Source of the DNA: Siphonodentalium dalli
Taxonomy: Eukaryota > Mollusca > Scaphopoda > Gadilida > Siphonodentaliidae
Length of the DNA stretch: 64,000 nt
Assembly: GCA_032622095.1 (NCBI GenBank)
Contig: CP136066.1
Coordinates: 91,781,319 to 91,845,318 of the forward strand
Direction of reading: 5' to 3'
Part shown: positions 34,249 to 44,912 of the stretch, one piece after another
Position numbering within the stretch: position 1 is the first letter of the stretch
Layout of the letters: every line of letters begins with the position of its first letter
Made by a program: the position numbers and the translations under genes
Notes under the pieces: model-generated
The model's database searches: none
What the model saw: the letters and a program-made list of their open reading frames with translations, nothing else
Told to the model about the DNA's origin: nothing

Positions 34249-35885
34249 TACTATATATTTTGAGACTTCCGTATATATATATATACTAGAAGGTGACCCG
34301 ACTTCGTCCGGGCTTTGACCTTGAATTGGCCATTTTGAAGGTCAAGGTCAAGTGGGGTCACGATTTGACCAGTCCAAAAACACTGCCCGGACAAAAGTAC
34401 CCGACAAACGTGCCCGTCGAAATCCATCCGGTTTTACCCGATTTGACCTTGAATTGATAATTTTGAAGGTCAAGGTCTGGTCGCGGTCACGATTGTACCC
34501 GTCCAAAACAATCAGTGGACAAAAGTAACCCCACGTATCAAATTTCGTCGAAATCCCATCAAAATTGGCGATTTGACCTTGAAGTTACCCGATTTCAAGA
34601 TCAAGGTCACGTCGCACGGGCAAATGAATATGCTTATGAGACTCGCCATAAGAAAGTACACCCACATACCAAGTTTCGACGAAATCCCGTGATATTCGGG
34701 CGTTTGACCTTGAAATGACCCGATTTCAAGGTCAAGGTCACGTCGCACGGACAAATCAATATGCCTATGTTCGTCCCCGACCGAAAATACCCCCACTTAC
34801 CAAGTTTCATCGAAATCGGCTGGGCCATTTTCGAGTCCATCGATTACACACAGACAGATACACACACACACACACACAGATCTTTCAAAATATATAATAG
34901 ATGTTTACTTTATAGAATCGAAAACGGCTGACTCGATTGAGTTCAAACTTCCCACGGGAATCGTCGTCGCGGCGTTTTGGAGAAGCTCAGAGCACCCGTT
35001 CTCCACTCTCAGTCACAAAAAACGGCACTGCGGTGGTTAATCAAGTGATAATTTAATGAGCGTTTGTTTTTGACGCGTCGCTATAAAAGAGCGTTTGTTT
35101 ACAATTCAACGCAACGGTATCGCTCGAAATTTAGCATCGAAAAAAATTAATTTCTTTTATCAAAAACATAATTACGTGTTGGACGTGTCATTTTAAGAAT
35201 ATGTAAGTATTACACACATACACACCAAGTCTCAGCTTAAAATTTTGAAAAATAAGAGTTTTATCGACATAAATCGATTTTAATGGGAAATCCTATGTTA
35301 AAATTTAGCATCGAAAAAATTTAATTTCTTCCATCTAAAACATAATTACGTGTTGGAATGTGTCATTTTAAGAATATGTAAGTATTACACGCAGTCACAC
35401 GAAGTCTCAGCTTGAAATTTTGAAAAATAAGAGTTTTATCGACATAAATCGATTTGAATGCGAAATCATGTGTTAATAAATTTTGGGGCTCAGCTGTTCT
35501 GTGCAAAATGGTCAACTCGGGACGGGTCAACCGATTGAGCCCAAACTTGCTACCTATGTGTACATTTGTCCCGAAAATGTCACGGACGGGTCAAATCGTG
35601 ACCCCGATGTGACATTGACCTTCAAACTGGTCAATTCAAGGTCAAAATGGGTAAAACTGGCGGATTTTTGTACTTTTGTCCGGGGAGTGTTTTGGACGGG
35701 TCAAATCATGACCACGACCTGACCTTGACATACAAAATTGTCAATTCAAGGTCAGATCGGGTAAAACTTGCTGATTTCGACGAAATTTGGTACAAATGCA
35801 GCACAAGTGTCTCGGAACCTGTTGAAATTGCTTTTTCGAACAAAGCCATGAGACGAATGCCGCCAGTGGCGGGCTAACCTGCTAG
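34249..35885 (+). mobile_element. Helitron H4 (type B), interrupted by H3
   Basis: It starts TACTATATATTTTGAGACTT after the CTAG of H2 and lacks the first few bases found in H2. It is split at 34285/34902 by H3, then resumes with 'tttactttatagaatcgaaaac', matching 'ggtacttcatagaatccaaaac' in H2. It ends with CCGCCAGTGGCGG and CTAG (35882-35885). It contains a tandem duplication of about 175 bp (35130-35478; 'cataattacgtgttgga', 'tcgacataaatcgattt'). Confidence 0.75.
34286..34901 (-). mobile_element. Helitron H3 (type A), nested in inverse orientation in H4
   Basis: On the minus strand it runs from TCTATTATATATTTTGAAAG (from 34901) to hairpin CCCGGACGAAGTCGGG and CTAG (34289-34286). Flanks are A (complement of 34902) before TC and T (complement of 34285) after CTAG, exactly the A|T target of Helitrons. 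It sits in the TA microsatellite of H4. Confidence 0.8.
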
Positions 35886-36494
35886 TCTATTACATATTTT
35901 GGGAAATCTGTGTGTGTGTCTATCTGTCTGTGTGTTCGCGGTGGACTAGAAAACGGCCGAAACGGCCGGGGAGTGGCATGGGCCTATTAATTTGCCTGTG
36001 CGACGTGACCTTGACCTTGAAATCGGGTCATTTCAAGGTCGAACGCCCGAGTATCACGGGATTTCGATGAAAATTAGTGTCTAGGGATACTTTCGTATGG
36101 GGAGTGTCGTAAGCATATTCGTTTGCCCGTGAGAAGTGACCTTGAACTTGAAATCGGGTCAATTCAAGGTCAAATCGCGAATTTTTATGGGATTTCGACG
36201 AAATTTTATACATGGGGTTACTTTTGTCCACTGGGTGTTTGGGGACGGGTCAAATCGTGACCCCGACCTGACCTTGACCTTCAAAATGATCAATTCGAGG
36301 TCAAATCGGGTAAAACCTGATGGATTTCGACGGATACTTTTGTCGGGTACTTTTGTCCGGGCAGTGTTTTGGACGGGTCAAATCGTGACCCCACCTGACC
36401 TTGACCTTCAAAATGGACAATTTAAGGTCAAATCGCGCAATTCGCCGCAAAGCAGAGGGGAAACAGCCCGGACGAAGTCTGGTCCACCAGCTAG
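35886..36494 (+). mobile_element. Helitron H5 (type A), last of the array
   Basis: It starts TCTATTACATATTTTGGGAA directly after the CTAG of H4. The body carries 'ggtcaaatcgtgaccccgac' units as in H1, with the same end 'gcagaggggaaacagcccgg', a hairpin with one mismatch, and CTAG at 36491-36494 followed by T. Confidence 0.75.
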
Positions 36495-36565
36495 TATTAT
36501 ATATATATATATACTTATTATTTGACAATTACCGACAGGTAGTGGATAATTTGTTATTTATTTAA

Positions 36566-36605
36566 GGGACTGCATGAAGACGGCCAGTATTGACCATGCA
36601 GTCCC
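36566..36605. repeat. Hairpin gggactgcat / atgcagtccc with (ATCT)n tail downstream
   Basis: A perfect 10-bp stem with a 20-nt loop, followed about 65 bp later by 'tatctatctaatctatctac'. This could be the 3' end of a retroelement, since short tandem tails are typical of L2/CR1-type elements, but no coding sequence precedes it. Confidence 0.4.
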
Positions 36606-37241
36606 TGTACAATATAATTAATTTTGTATCTTTAGTTTAACTGTATGATGCTATGTTTATTGTACAAATATATCTATCTAATCTATCTACAACTATCTAT
36701 GTCCATGCTAGTACATGTGCGTGCCTCCAACATTTGGTGTTTATTTAATTCCGAAACCTCAATTTCGAAATCCGAATTTTTTTGAGAATTGACACCAATA
36801 TTGGATATATAATATAATAAATAATGTATGCCTTGTCATTGACTATGCCAAAGATAGTTTTCCTCTAATAAAGGAATAGTCCACTCGTCTTCGCTTTAGC
36901 ATAATTAACACTGAGTTGTTGAGACTATTAATTGTCGCATAATCAAATGGACATCTTCAGAACGCAATGCAACGAGACTAGAAGTCTCAACTGAAGAGGA
37001 TAGCCCTGTTGGGGGTTCGTTCACGCGAAGAGGGAGAGTGGGAGTTCAGACAGCATTCACAGAGCTGATTTGTCACGTCGATTCCACACACGCAGTTCAG
37101 AGTAGACCACGCGTTGGAGAATACGTCATTGTTTCGAAAAGCATTTTGGTCAAAGATCAATACACACTATAGCTTTGTTGATATCGCATTTATACTAGAA
37201 ACAACACGAAGTACCTGATATATACGTGTGTCTTATTGTGT

Positions 37242-37601
37242 ATGACTCGTGGTATTTATATATTCACCGCCATCGTTATCATTTGTTCCATCCTGTATTT
37301 GTATTTGTTATCCACCAGTTTGCATGTGTTGTCACATTTTATTGAAACAAAGAAAGAAAATAAAAATCATTTCTTGTCATCACTGACAGTTTTGTTGGTT
37401 CAAAAATTACCAAGTACCCAAACTTTCGAAGTGTCGAATAATCGGGTGCCGAGACTTCCAGTTACCGAACCGAAAACACAAGTGCCGAAATATCCATGTG
37501 CCGAAACGTCCAGGTGCCGAAACGTCCAGGTGCCGAAACCTCCAGTTGCCTTTCGCAACGTCCATCATTCCAATTCATTCTGCGTTATTCCGAGAAACTG
37601 A
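37242..37601 (+). CDS. Doubtful ORF with one N-terminal transmembrane segment
   Basis: The ATG at 37242 opens 119 codons. Residues about 5-31 are strongly hydrophobic (IYIFTAIVIICSILYLYLL), as in a type II membrane anchor. The C-terminal half is generated by a 17-bp minisatellite (about 37435-37555, 'gtgccgaaacgtccag'), which weakens the case for a gene. It lies 240 bp upstream of the lectin start on the same strand and could be fortuitous. Confidence 0.2.
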   Translation: MTRGIYIFTAIVIICSILYLYLLSTSLHVLSHFIETKKENKNHFLSSLTVLLVQKLPSTQTFEVSNNRVPRLPVTEPKTQVPKYPCAETSRCRNVQVPKPPVAFRNVHHSNSFCVIPRN

Positions 37602-37838
37602 ACTGTTCATATTCATTTGAAAATTGTCTAGATCAAGCCATAATGAATTGTAACTGACAAAAAACTTCAATAACAAATGTTAGATTTAATTAAGAAAATA
37701 CACATGCAGACAGCGGTCAGACATAGCGTAGCGAGTGGACTGAACTATGTTTTGCAGCTTACTTGATAACATCATTGTCAAGCTGCCGCCCACAAATAAT
37801 TACTTCCATCCATCCACAGTGAGATCACTGACCTCAAG

Positions 37839-37920
37839 ATGAACATCAATTCCCTGTTGCCAGCGATGAACAAATATCAACTGCTCATCATGTGCACCTG
37901 CACATCAATATTTGTGACAG
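37839..37920 (+). CDS. C-type lectin gene 1, exon 1: signal peptide
   Basis: The ATG at 37839 begins 27 codons plus one base, ending at donor GACAG|GTAAGTT (phase 1). After a short polar start the peptide has a hydrophobic core (YQLLIMCTCTSIFVT), typical of a secretory signal sequence. The context ctcaagATGA is acceptable. Placement, strand and phase match exon 2 at 40510 and the analogous exon of the paralogous gene at 60770. The product is therefore probably secreted. Confidence 0.6.
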
Positions 37921-38562
37921 GTAAGTTGTTTGATATATATTTAAAGACACTTGCCAGATGAAGAGAATGTTATTGAAGTCTACCGATCATATATAAATAT
38001 CAACATATGTCATATATATATAGGAGTAGGTCAAACTGCCTATCAGGGGTCCGCCCTATTTCCCGAAGACTCGTTTTAAATATATATATTTTTTAATTTA
38101 TATTTTTACTCGTTTAAATGACACGCCTATTCGTGTAACACCGCGGAAGGGCACCTTTAAGGCTGACTGCGTGAAAAATGAGTTGAAAAATTGCCAACTG
38201 ATATGATATCAGCTGATGTCCATTTCAATCTAATTGTTTTGTTTTACCAAAATTCCCAAATCTGAGATAAGAATGACAATGTGTATCGTCAATTTGGATT
38301 GATATTAGTAACAAATAACTACTTTGAGCAAGAGTATTTTCATTTTCTATTAAATCACGTAACCGGAGTGTTTCACGTCACTTTAAAGTGATATATGACC
38401 ACTACCGTTTTGTGAATTTGATAGAAGAGGGGATAATCCAAAATCGCACATATTATTCAAAATCAGTGTCGCACTAATTCTGTATCATAAATATATTTTG
38501 TCCAGGAGAAGCATTAATCATGACGGCACACGATAAGCAACTCAGTTAGCATTCAATTAGTT

Positions 38563-39740
38563 TAAGGGCGCGTACACATGAAGCTGCAAGAAAATATATG
38601 CAAGAAAATATCAGGTAAAATTGCACACTGATATTTTCTTGCTGCAAAGATTACGCCCGTGAGAACGCGGCGGTTTAAACGGCGTTGATTGAGCTCAATC
38701 AGAACAGTATTAGTCGTGCTGGTTCAAGTGAATTGCGTCCGGTAAATAACCTATAGTCCATTTTGGCAATTCATAGCTTTTTGAAATTTCCAACTGTTGA
38801 CATGTATTACCGAAGTCGGGTGGGATTAGCAACGTTGCTGATCTCATGCTTAAAGACGTCTGCATAATGAGAAAGTGGTCACGTTATTTGGAAATTTGGA
38901 GATGTTATAATTTCATAGTGCGTGTATATGTGGGGTGACAAATGTTATTATGGTTTTGTGGCAAATCGGATGACCCCACCCCCATTGAGACCCCATATGA
39001 AGTTTTCAGGAGATTGTTGCTTGGTGCATGGGGCTGTGGTGTATATTACGTTACCGAACTTACATGGGTGCAACTTGGAAACAATATTAGTTGGAAATTT
39101 CACACCAACAATGGTTTAAAATTGTTCTTGTAGTCTGATTTTTCAACCATCAATGTATGTGGAATTCGTGGTTTTAGACCAACATTTGCATTTTTCCTAC
39201 TTTGGTCAAATTATTGGTTTGGAATTCTCCCTACCCGGTGTCCAGTCATAATTCAAGGTATGTCAGGTACCATATGGGAAATTCAAAGACGATGGGGGGG
39301 GGGGGGTGTGCAAATTCAATTATGTGATCTTGGGTATTTGGCCCGATTCAAGAGGGGTGCAGTTGGAAATCAATGGACATCCTCCGTCAGCGGAAACCCT
39401 CAAAAGATATATATGTCCCCACACATATCCATATAATAGCTCAGCTATTATGTCAGACAATCCAAAATCGAATAACGAAGTCAATTGTTGAAACAGGCGA
39501 TAATATTGATGGATCATAACTCGAGTGCGTGAACGGTTACCAGCGTGACGTCCCTTATAGAGATTAGTTAACGGATACCGATGGCCACCAATCAAGGTGA
39601 ACACATATCACCAACTGGCGATAACGTATCAGCGCGTTACATTCGTCGGATATTTTCCGGTATTATTTATTTGATTGGTCAAGTAAGTCACATGGGGCAT
39701 ACCTGATATTTTCTTGCCCGCCATGTGTACGCGCCCTAAA
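38563..39740. mobile_element. TIR element in lectin gene 1 intron 1
   Basis: The left end TTAAGGGCGCGTACACATG is mirrored by CATGTGTACGCGCCCTAAA at the right. 'aagaaaatatcaggta' inside the left end faces 'tacctgatattttctt' inside the right. The interior of about 1.18 kb has no transposase but includes the TTGGAAATTTC-type repeat (39050-39130) and a G13 run at 39294. Superfamily not determined. Confidence 0.7.
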
Positions 39741-40041
39741 TGTTGTTCTGAAGGAGCGATTGAATCATCCTCATATTGTCATTTAGACAGGCATATATTA
39801 GTAATATTATTGAATAACAAAGCTGGCTTAAAAGGTTGCACAACGTATTTTGACGGAAGACTGTTCATTCGCTCCGATATTGTTAAGAATAAAATTTGGC
39901 TCTGCACCGGTATGCGTCGTCTTCTATTCCCGACGCTAGTATACAGGACACATGAATATGTTATGGTCATATACCATTATAATAGTGGAATTCAGGATGT
40001 GCCTGACCTGATATATATGTCATTGAAAAAGGATGCAATAG

Positions 40042-40490
40042 TGCAGTAATGCCCTAAATAATCGCAGCAGAATTATGGGTAAGTGAGAGCTTTCCGATGA
40101 ATGGCAACAAGCCATATTTCCGACTATAAATTACCCATAATTCTGATGTGGTTAAGGAGTCGATTATTTAGGGCATTACTGCATTAGAGTGTGCCGTAAT
40201 GCCCTAAATAATCGCAGCAGAATTATGGGCAAGTGAGAGCTTTTCGATGAATGGCAACAAGCCATATTTCCGACTATAAATTACCCATAATTCTGATGTG
40301 GTTAAGGCGTCGATTATTTATGGCATTACTGCATTAGAGTGTGCCGTAATGCCCTAAATAATCGCAGCAGAATTACGGGTAAGTGAGAGCTTTCCGATGA
40401 ATGGCAACAAGCCATATTTCATACTTTAAATTACCCATACTTCTGCTCTGGTTAAGGAGTCGATTATTTAGGGCATTAACTGCATGCTCT
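40042..40490. mobile_element. Three tandem copies of mariner-like MITE M3
   Basis: Each copy of about 150 bp runs from 'gcagtaatgccctaaataatcg' through 'caacaagccatatttc' to 'cgattatttagggcattac'. Copies start near 40042, 40195 and 40347, and the first two are joined by 'tgcattagagtgtgccg'. The third is the most diverged. The array ends 19 nt before lectin exon 2. Confidence 0.8.
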
Positions 40491-40509
40491 AAATTATCAT
40501 TCACCGCAG

Positions 40510-40663
40510 GTGTGATGGGTTCGTTCGTTTATTTGATGCACGAGGCCACTACAAGAGACGTCGCCGAAATATCCTGCCGGAACATCGGAATGTCCCTGGC
40601 GAAGATCGAGTCAGCTGAGGACATGACGGCAGTCAAAGAACTCATCTTATCCTGGATAGATGC
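40510..40663 (+). CDS. C-type lectin gene 1, exon 2: N-terminal half of CTLD
   Basis: The acceptor cattcaccgcag opens in phase 1, completing Gly with the G of exon 1. It encodes VMGSFVYLMHEATTRDVAEI, then SCRNIGMSLAKIESAEDMTA and VKELILSW. The cysteine, the LAKIES strand and the helix after it are the first half of a C-type lectin-like fold. The donor is uncertain: GC|GTCAAA (40663) or AT|GTGCGA (40672) both leave phase 2, as exon 3 requires, but both are weak. The paralogous exon at 63659 ends with a strong GTAAGT three codons earlier in the alignment. Confidence 0.7.
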
Positions 40664-40779
40664 GTCAAAAATGTGCGAAAGTTCATTCTCCTTCCAGTCT
40701 ATAATAAATTGAATTTCTTTGATTCACTCAATCATAAATATCATCATCGTCGTTATCATCGTCATCATCATCTTCATCA

Positions 40780-40995
40780 ATATGTTCTGAGTGTCTATCG
40801 GGAATACAATGATCTGTGAGTTTTTTGTAAATGAGGTTTTCCCAAATATTAACAACAGAAATAGGGTTTACTTAATGAGTGCTGCTACAGCTATATACTT
40901 CTCTAATCTTGTTCCAAGAAAATCAAATTCCCCAGTTCGGAGTATATAAGCAGGACAAGGGTTCCAGTCTAACTGGTATACGGAATGCGAAACCT
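40780..40995 (+). repeat. Intronic duplication, copy a
   Basis: 'atgttctgagtgtctatcgg' through 'ctggtatacggaatgcgaaac' recurs at 43198-43390. The continuation 'aattgtcgctacagttatta' appears at 41675 here and directly after the block in the second copy. Both copies are preceded by CAT-rich repeats. Confidence 0.75.
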
Positions 40996-41504
40996 TATTT
41001 ATCACATGACTCAATCATTATTTACGTTGGAAAGTGTGTCATAAATCAATTTCATATCAACTACTAGTTCATATCACCTTCCGATAATTTGATTGGTTTG
41101 TTGACAAAAAGTGTGTTCTGATTGGCTGAATGGCAGCCTGAGCCGAGCCGTATTTCTAACTAAATGCAGGTCAAATTCGTGCGCGTCAATCAACGCGATG
41201 CCGAAATTCTCGCAATTATAATCTTGAAATATATAGTTTTGGACATTGTTATACGATAAATAGAATATGTAATTCGTATTTATCTAATAAACATACGATA
41301 CAATGTCACAAACTGAGAACAGAATAGCGCACTATATCTTCGCGTGCATATTATTTCTGCTAGTTCACCAGGTGTAATTGGGCTTCCGGTGCAATGAAAT
41401 GACGTCACATTAACCTTTTGCTGCCGATGTCATATAGCTATTTAGTGATTTGTGTGCGTTTTGGACATCATAATCAATTTATAGGTGTCATATGATAAAT
41501 AGAA

Positions 41505-41645
41505 TATGTGATTCGTGTTTCTCTCATATGATATTTATGAAACTCGTCACGAATTTTCAGTTTTCTCTCGCCGGAGGCTCGAGAAAACTGAAAATTCTTA
41601 GACTCGTTTCATAAATATCATATGAGAGAAACACTCATTTCATAT
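41505..41645. repeat. Long hairpin with about 60-bp arms
   Basis: 'gtgtttctctcatatgatat' and 'aattttcagttttctc' on the left are mirrored by 'gagaaaactgaaaatt' and 'atatcatatgagagaaacac' on the right, with a loop around tcgccggaggctcga. Probably a foldback MITE in lectin intron 2. Confidence 0.7.
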
Positions 41646-42285
41646 CCTCTATTTATTATTATGTTAATTTCAGAAGTAATTGTCGCTACAGTTATTACTT
41701 CGCACACCAAATACTGTATTGTCTCAAATACTGGATTATTGAGATTAAACCAATTCATATCGGATAAATCACTAATCAGATATATTTCTATTGTCTACAC
41801 AGACATCATTAAGTCATAATCCCATAATCCCGTAATGAGTGTGAGATACATGTAACTAAGGTGCAGTGATACCAAGAGCTAATTTCCTGTCACATAATGC
41901 AGGTTTTGGAGTAATTTCTAATGTTTTAGTTGATATTTATGTTTTTAATTGTCAAGTGATATGCATGAGGTGTGTGTCTATCTAACTAAGAATTATGATA
42001 CATTGGTATAGAATATGACAAGGTGTAACAAATAAACGTTTATGGGAGAAAATGTCAGATTGTCATCATTTATCTTAGGCATAAAACATGCAGGTAGATT
42101 ACAAACAGTCATTATTATTTATTTTAAACCTAACACATGTGCTGAAAGCATTGGTAATGGTAATGCATTACTTCTCATTATAACAATAATGATAATGGTA
42201 ATTGTTACCAAATAGTAGAGTTTTACTTCGTAAATCATTGGGATTTAGAATTAACTGGTTAACCCCAAATTCGCGTTCGTAACGC

Positions 42286-42412
42286 CACAACGAACTGTTG
42301 CTCGCCCTGAATTAACTGTTGCCCGGTTCGTGACGTCACGAGTGAACTGTTGCCCGACCGAGCGAACTGTTGACTGGCTCCGAGCGAACTGTTGACTGGC
42401 CCGAACGAATTA
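42286..42412. repeat. Minisatellite of about 21 bp (cgaactgttgactggcccgag)
   Basis: About six imperfect units of cgaactgttg(c/a)c(t/c)ggcccgag. The same cgaactgttgccc word forms the tips of the adjacent long palindrome. Confidence 0.65.
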
Positions 42413-42435
42413 GCAAGTAAATGTATTGGGTAACA

Positions 42436-42612
42436 AAGCAATTATTTCATGTGTCTTTTGGGAACAGTCAAAATTGTTGTCCCGAGTTATCAGGAATGAC
42501 TATCGAACTGTTGCCCTCGGCCTTCGGCCTTGGGCAACAGTTCGATAGTCATTCCTGATAACTCGGGACAACAATTTTGACTGTTCCCAAGAGACACATG
42601 AAATAATTGCTT
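42436..42612. repeat. Near-perfect palindrome, 81-bp arms
   Basis: Arms 42436-42516 and 42532-42612 are complementary apart from about one position (gtcttttggg versus cccaagagac), separated by a 15-base centre (tcggccttcggcctt). It lies in lectin intron 2. Confidence 0.85.
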
Positions 42613-42669
42613 ACTGTAATGCAGACAATATGGCAAGTAATTGTAATGGTAATCATTACTTTTCCAATG

Positions 42670-43030
42670 GATCCCTGATCATCACCATCAACATCATCAT
42701 CAACATCATCATCATCAACATCATCATCATCATCATCATCGTCGTCATCATCATCGTCATCACAAGCCTCATCATAATCGTCATCACCATCATATTCACA
42801 TCATAATCATCATCAATTCACAAGCATCATCATCATCATCGTCGTCGTCATAATCATCATCATCATCATCACAAGCATCAGCATAATCATCATCGTCGTC
42901 ATCATCATCGTCGTCATCGTCGTCACCATCATCATCGTCGTCATCATCATCATCATTGGCGTCGTCGTGCATCATCATCATCATTATCATCCTCATCAGC
43001 ATCATCATCACCATCATCATCATTATCGGG
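42670..43030 (+). repeat. (ATC/GTC)n trinucleotide microsatellite
   Basis: About 360 bp of cat/atc triplets with gtc interruptions. It creates an Asp/Met-rich open frame on the minus strand that is not a gene. Confidence 0.95.
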
Positions 43031-43197
43031 GAAAGGGGTAATGGTAATACATGACAATGCATTACTTACTTATGTATTGAACTGTAATTTGTAATGTGCC
43101 CTTCTTTGCATTACATGTAATTCAAAGTAATGCATTATTTCCCAAAATTAATGTACTTCAATTATTATTTCATTAGTATTTGAATTACTTTATCCAA

Positions 43198-43390
43198 TAT
43201 GTTCTGAGTGTCTATCGGGAATAATGAGGTTTTACCAAACATTAACAACATGAATAGTGTTTCCTTAATGAGTGCTTTCATATCTATATTTCTCTAATCT
43301 TGTTTCAAGAAAATCAAGTTCCCCAGTTCGGAGTATATAAGCAGGATAATGGTTCCAGTTTAACTGGTATACGGAATGCGAAACTGTGTA
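43198..43390 (+). repeat. Intronic duplication, copy b
   Basis: Matches 40780-40995, including 'ccccagttcggagtatataa' and 'ctggtatacggaatgcgaaac'. See the first copy. Confidence 0.75.
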
Positions 43391-43817
43391 AATTTCAGAA
43401 ATAATTGTCGATACAGTTATTACTTCTCACACCAGTTGTTCTCACTGTGCTGGAATATTTGTGGTGCCGTTATTCTTCCATTTCATTTCATTTCCAACCA
43501 TTAGATTGGGGGAATTTCCAGTATTATTGGAAAGTTTGATTTACATTTGGAAAATTCGGACTTGGAAATATTGGTCTTCTTCAAGGGGGGGGGGGGGCAG
43601 GAGTTCGTTCAAACGTAGACATCCAACATGTCCCCTTTGTCACAGCTCATATTTGACATGTGTTAGTCGTGGTTGTATGCATACTATAGTACTAGCTTGA
43701 TGTTAATGTTGTAACATCGATAATGTGGGAGAACACGAATCAGATGGGGTGCATGGTGCACATTTGTCGATAATTATAATTGAATGTCACCTTCTTCACC
43801 AAGAGCTACACAACTCA

Positions 43818-44886
43818 TATGTCATGCCATGAATCTCTACACTAGCGACGCGCCCATAGAGATCATATTCAACCAGTACAAAACCTTGGAAATTTTTGAC
43901 GCTCTGACACGTTCTGACTGGGAACTTTATAATATTGAACAAAACAAGGCGGGGGATATATATATTTGTTAACAATTGTTCGTCGATAATCTACTTAACT
44001 GTAGAGGGTGGTCCCATCTCGAAATTGCATGCTTTGTTATGACTTTTTTGAACCGATATCGCATTAAACATTGAATTAATCGCCCGGGAACAATTCCATG
44101 ATTGCAAGCGACGCAAAAGAAATCGTGCACAATGTCACTTAATTCGTGCAATTTCGAGTTGGAACCTTCACCTACAACGACATATTTTATGAAGGAACAT
44201 GTATTAACTAAGAAATATATTACCTGCATTGTGTTTTCAATGTTATAAACTTTTATATCAGAACATCAAAAAGTTACCAGGTGTTTAACTGGTGGAGTAT
44301 ATATGATCTCTATATATGCGGGCGTAGCTTTTGAGTAGAGATTCGTGGCATTATCTAGATAAAGCCACGAATCTCTATTCTGGCTAACGCCCGTAGAGAT
44401 CATATTCCACCAGTACAAAACCTGGAAACTTTGATGTTTTGACAGGAAACATAATAAACTCGAAAAAATAACGCGGGGAATATATTTCTTAGTTATTATC
44501 TGTTCCTTAATAATGTACTTCGCTGCAGGAGAAGGTCCCAACTCGAAATTGCACGCTTTTCTGTGACTTTAGTGAGCCGATATCTCAATAAACATTTAAT
44601 TAAATGACCAAGCATATATTACATAAATGTGAGCGACGCAAAGCAAATTCGCTCACAAAGTCACTTAAATCGTGAAATTTCGAGTTGGGACCTTCAACTA
44701 CAGCGAAGTACATTATTAAGGAACAGAAAATAACTATGAAATATATTCCCCGTGCATGGTATTTTTCGACATTATAAAGTTCCCTGTCAAACCTTCAAAA
44801 AGTTCCCAGTTTTTGTACTTGTGGAATATGATCTCTACGAGCGTTAGCCAGAATAGAGATTCATGGCATGATCCAGGCATTATCTA
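43818..44886. mobile_element. Mutator-like foldback element P1, split by P2
   Basis: The left end TATGTCATGCCATGAATCTC is mirrored by GAGATTCGTGGCATTATC-TA on the right. The last TA lies beyond P2, which inserted into this tip. The arms of about 250 bp make the whole element a hairpin. Flanks CACAACTCA (43809-43817) and CACCACTCA (44887-44895) match 8 of 9, consistent with a 9-bp target-site duplication as in MULEs. No transposase. The element ends 26 nt before lectin exon 3. Confidence 0.75.
44356..44875. mobile_element. Mutator-like foldback element P2, nested in P1
   Basis: A perfect 9-bp target-site duplication GGCATTATC lies at 44347-44355 and 44876-44884. Termini are TAGATAAAGCCACGAATCTC and the complement of TGGATCATGCCATGAATCTC. 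Arms of about 250 bp include 'agatcatattccaccagta' and 'ggaatatatttcttagttat' with their complements. The same family occurs at 52711-53060. Confidence 0.8.
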
Positions 44887-44912
44887 CACCACTCATAATA
44901 TTTCTTTTGAAG

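Noticed and set aside
42796-43062. Asp/Met-rich minus-strand protein
   Set aside because: Produced entirely by the (ATC/GTC)n microsatellite.
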